From assembly GCF_001427225.1 (NCBI RefSeq), contig NZ_LMFH01000006.1, positions 186,001 through 250,000 on the forward strand: 64,000 bases of DNA, given 5' to 3'. This DNA is from Lysobacter sp. Root494 (GTDB lineage Bacteria > Pseudomonadota > Gammaproteobacteria > Xanthomonadales > Xanthomonadaceae). The notes under the pieces were generated by a model. It saw nothing but the letters and a program-made list of their open reading frames with translations, searched no databases and was not told where the DNA came from. The translations under genes were made by a program, and so were the position numbers. The stretch's first letter is position 1. Every line of letters begins with the position of its first letter. Below, in pieces: positions 62,051-64,000 of the stretch.

Positions 62051-63310
62051 CTACGGCGTGCCCGCAGCCTGGCCGACACTGCCGGCCACGAGTTCCGCAT
62101 CGATCAGCAGCACCTTGCCGGGCTTCAGGACACTTTTCGGAGTGAGTCCATTGCGTTGGAGCAGGTCGGCAACACGGACGCCGTAGCGCGAGGCAATCTT
62201 CCACGGGCTGTCACCGCGTGCGACGGTGTGGCGGCGTGCGATGGATTCAGTTGCAGGCTGCGAAGGAGCGGCTGGTGTCGTGGCCGCCGTTGCGTAGTTC
62301 GCTGGTTCTGGTGCCGGCGTCGGTGAAACCACTTCGGCGAGGGCAACGGAAGCAGAAGACTCGGCGACGGGCGTATCGACTGCTCCCGTCGCTGAGGGAG
62401 CCGAGTCAGGCCGCGCATCCGTCGCGACCGCCAGCAACCGCGCGGGCTTCCCGTCCGAACGAGTAATTCGTCCACCTACGAACGCCGGATTGAGTCGTTG
62501 CAGCCGGGAGGCGTCCTGTCCGTTCCGGCGCGCCCAGGCGGCAATGTCAGTCGCACCGTCCGGCACGGTCACCGCTTCCAGCAAAGGCACCGGACGATCG
62601 AGCGCATATAGCCATTCCTCGCGGTCGTCGGCCTGTTCCAGCAGGCACGAGAGTGCGTGCAGCTTGCGGACATAGGCCTGGGTGATCGGCGACAGGCCGA
62701 TGAGCGCTTCCGGCCTGGCATTGCGAGCGGTCTGGCCGCTGCGCTTGAGCGCGCCCAGCACGCGGTATTCGCCCGCGTTGTACGCCATCACCGCCAGCCG
62801 CCAGTCGCCGGCGAACATGCCATGCAGGGTCTTCAGGTAGCGCACCGCCGCCGTCGTCGAGTCCACCGGGGACAGGCGCCCGTCGTAGCCGGCTCGCATC
62901 GGCACCTTATGGTTGCGGGCGGTGACCGCGATCATCTGCCAGAGCCCGGCCGGCCCCTGCGGACTGCGGGCGCCGGGCTTGTAGCCGCTTTCCACGAAGG
63001 GGATCAGCGCGAATTCGGTTGGCAGGTGCGACGCGCGCAACGAGTCCACGACATAGCCGAACAGCGGCAGCACATCATCGTTGCGCGTCGCCAGCTGTTT
63101 GGGCGCATGGGCGAAGTGGGTCTTCCAGCGAACGCTGGCATCCGCCTCGCAGGTCGGGTCGGCGAGCCCCTCGCGGAAGCGTTCGTAGATCTCGCGCCCA
63201 TTGCGGGTGCCCGCTTCGGTCAGCACGGCGTCGGAGGCCTCGGCGGCAGTCCCGCACACTGGCACCGCCAGCAGCAACGCCAGCAAAACTCCCAGGGCAC
63301 GCGAAGTCAT
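62051..63310 (-). CDS. mltD: Membrane-bound lytic transglycosylase MltD-like with LysM
   Basis: The protein has 419 residues. A signal peptide (1-24) precedes an SLT-type catalytic domain (about 70-230) with the catalytic Glu in LIPFVESGYKPGARSPQGPA and AVMAYNAGEYRV. A proline- and alanine-rich linker is followed by one LysM domain (about 355-405, HTVARGDSPWKIASRYGV). It cleaves peptidoglycan glycan strands. There is no lipobox, unlike E. coli MltD. It overlaps gloB by ATGA. Confidence 0.92.
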   Translation of the reverse strand: MTSRALGVLLALLLAVPVCGTAAEASDAVLTEAGTRNGREIYERFREGLADPTCEADASVRWKTHFAHAPKQLATRNDDVLPLFGYVVDSLRASHLPTEFALIPFVESGYKPGARSPQGPAGLWQMIAVTARNHKVPMRAGYDGRLSPVDSTTAAVRYLKTLHGMFAGDWRLAVMAYNAGEYRVLGALKRSGQTARNARPEALIGLSPITQAYVRKLHALSCLLEQADDREEWLYALDRPVPLLEAVTVPDGATDIAAWARRNGQDASRLQRLNPAFVGGRITRSDGKPARLLAVATDARPDSAPSATGAVDTPVAESSASVALAEVVSPTPAPEPANYATAATTPAAPSQPATESIARRHTVARGDSPWKIASRYGVRVADLLQRNGLTPKSVLKPGKVLLIDAELVAGSVGQAAGTP

Positions 63311-64000
63311 GACGCGAACCCATCCTTCCAGCGCCGCAACTCGGCGAACGCTTCCACGCTGCCGGCGGGGTCCCGGCCGAGATGGGCCTGCAGGGATCGG
63401 CGAACCTCGGGTTCGTCCACCCGCAGGAAGGGATTGGCAGCCAGTTCGCCGGCCAGCGTGCTGGGAAGGGTGGGCAGTCCACGATCGCGCATGGTCCGGG
63501 CCTCTTCAGAGCGACGCGTCAGCGCCAGGTTGCCGGGTTCTACCACGGTGGCGAAGCGGCTGTTGTTAACGGTGTATTCGTGCCCACAACAGATCCGGCT
63601 TTCCGGCGGCAGCGCTGCCAGTTTTGTGAGCGAGTCGTACATCTGCGCCGGGGTTCCTTCGAACAGCCGCCCGCAGCCGAGGCTGAACAGGGTGTCCCCG
63701 CAGAACAGCAGCCCGTGGCCATGGAAAGCGATATGGCTGCGGGTATGGCCGGGTATTTCCATGACCTGGAAACGCCAGCCCGCGAGCGCGACCTCATCAC
63801 CTTCGCGAACGGTCTCGGTTGCACGCGGGATACGATCGTCTTCGGGCGCGATGACGCGAAGATCGGGCCATGTTTGCAGAAGTTCTTCCACTCCACCGAT
63901 GTGGTCGGCGTGGTGGTGGGTCAGCAGGATCCCGACCGGACGCAGGCTTTCACGCGCGGCGAGAACCGGGCCGGCTTCGCCCGGATCGACGATCACCGTA
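63307..64000 (-). CDS. gloB: Hydroxyacylglutathione hydrolase (partial, 5' end outside window)
   Basis: At least 229 residues; the start lies beyond the window end, since the first visible residues (VIVDPGEAGPV) match an internal beta strand of glyoxalase II. The metal motif THHHADHIGG and later His/Asp ligands (GHTRSH, FCGDTLF, CCGHEYT) are present. The last part is the GloB-specific helical domain with AANPFLRVDEPEVRRSL. It hydrolyses S-lactoylglutathione. It is followed directly by mltD in the same operon, as in many gammaproteobacteria. Confidence 0.92.
   Translation of the reverse strand, partial: TVIVDPGEAGPVLAARESLRPVGILLTHHHADHIGGVEELLQTWPDLRVIAPEDDRIPRATETVREGDEVALAGWRFQVMEIPGHTRSHIAFHGHGLLFCGDTLFSLGCGRLFEGTPAQMYDSLTKLAALPPESRICCGHEYTVNNSRFATVVEPGNLALTRRSEEARTMRDRGLPTLPSTLAGELAANPFLRVDEPEVRRSLQAHLGRDPAGSVEAFAELRRWKDGFAS

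Overview
The window is a high-GC gammaproteobacterial chromosome, most likely Lysobacteraceae/Xanthomonadaceae (Lysobacter- or Stenotrophomonas-like). The evidence is the gene order thrS-infC-rpmI-rplT-pheST-ihfA-merR, the array tRNA-Pro/Arg/His/Lys/Leu-tig-clpP-clpX-lon-hupB-tRNA-Val/Asp-ppiD, an NAD-type isocitrate dehydrogenase, a GumN/TraB-family protein, and intergenic palindromes of the kind common in this family. No species can be named from sequence reading alone.

Region by region. 1-3.7 kb: tRNA-Val, a secreted Calx-beta protein and a LysR regulator. 3.7-12 kb: an operon divergent from the LysR gene that encodes a MexEF-OprN-like tripartite RND pump, with a small membrane protein and two short-chain-dehydrogenase-like proteins woven in. 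12-21 kb: a DUF488 gene, then the translation block thrS (with a threonine-codon leader peptide and terminator), infC (ATC start), rpmI, rplT, pheS, pheT, ihfA and a MerR-like regulator. 21-30 kb: tRNA-Pro, a GumN-like protein, ppx, ppk1, phoR, phoB (with a Pho box) and a BepA-like periplasmic protease. 30-34.5 kb: glutaredoxin, an AhpD-like protein, NAD-isocitrate dehydrogenase, an NhaC-family antiporter and a YccA-family protein. 34.5-35 kb: four tRNA genes.

34,980-50,589: an integrative element of about 15.6 kb inserted at the 3' end of tRNA-Lys(CTT). It is bounded by 52-bp direct repeats (one mismatch), and its tyrosine integrase lies next to the right repeat. From right to left it carries the integrase, small phage-type genes, an AlpA-like excisionase, helix-turn-helix proteins, a replication-type protein whose gene holds five iterons spaced at about 23-bp intervals, a short tail module (tape measure and tail-chaperone-like protein), a metal-response module (MerR-type regulator, cysteine-rich membrane protein, GDCCVxC protein, YnfA), and a low-GC cargo zone at the left end. 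The cargo holds two candidate uncharacterised systems: a GHKL ATPase/STAS-like (DUF4325-like)/single-TM trio, and a zinc-ribbon protein with a TIR/deoxyribosyltransferase-like domain followed by a membrane protein. No capsid, portal or terminase genes are visible, so it is either a decayed prophage or a satellite-like element. A tRNA-Leu pseudogene just inside the left end suggests an older recombination event.

50.7-64 kb: back in the core genome, with tRNA-Leu, tig, clpP, clpX, lon, hupB (sigma-32-like promoters before clpP and lon), tRNA-Val, tRNA-Asp, ppiD, a small secreted NTF2-like protein, fabI, an MltD-like lytic transglycosylase, and a gloB gene cut by the window end.
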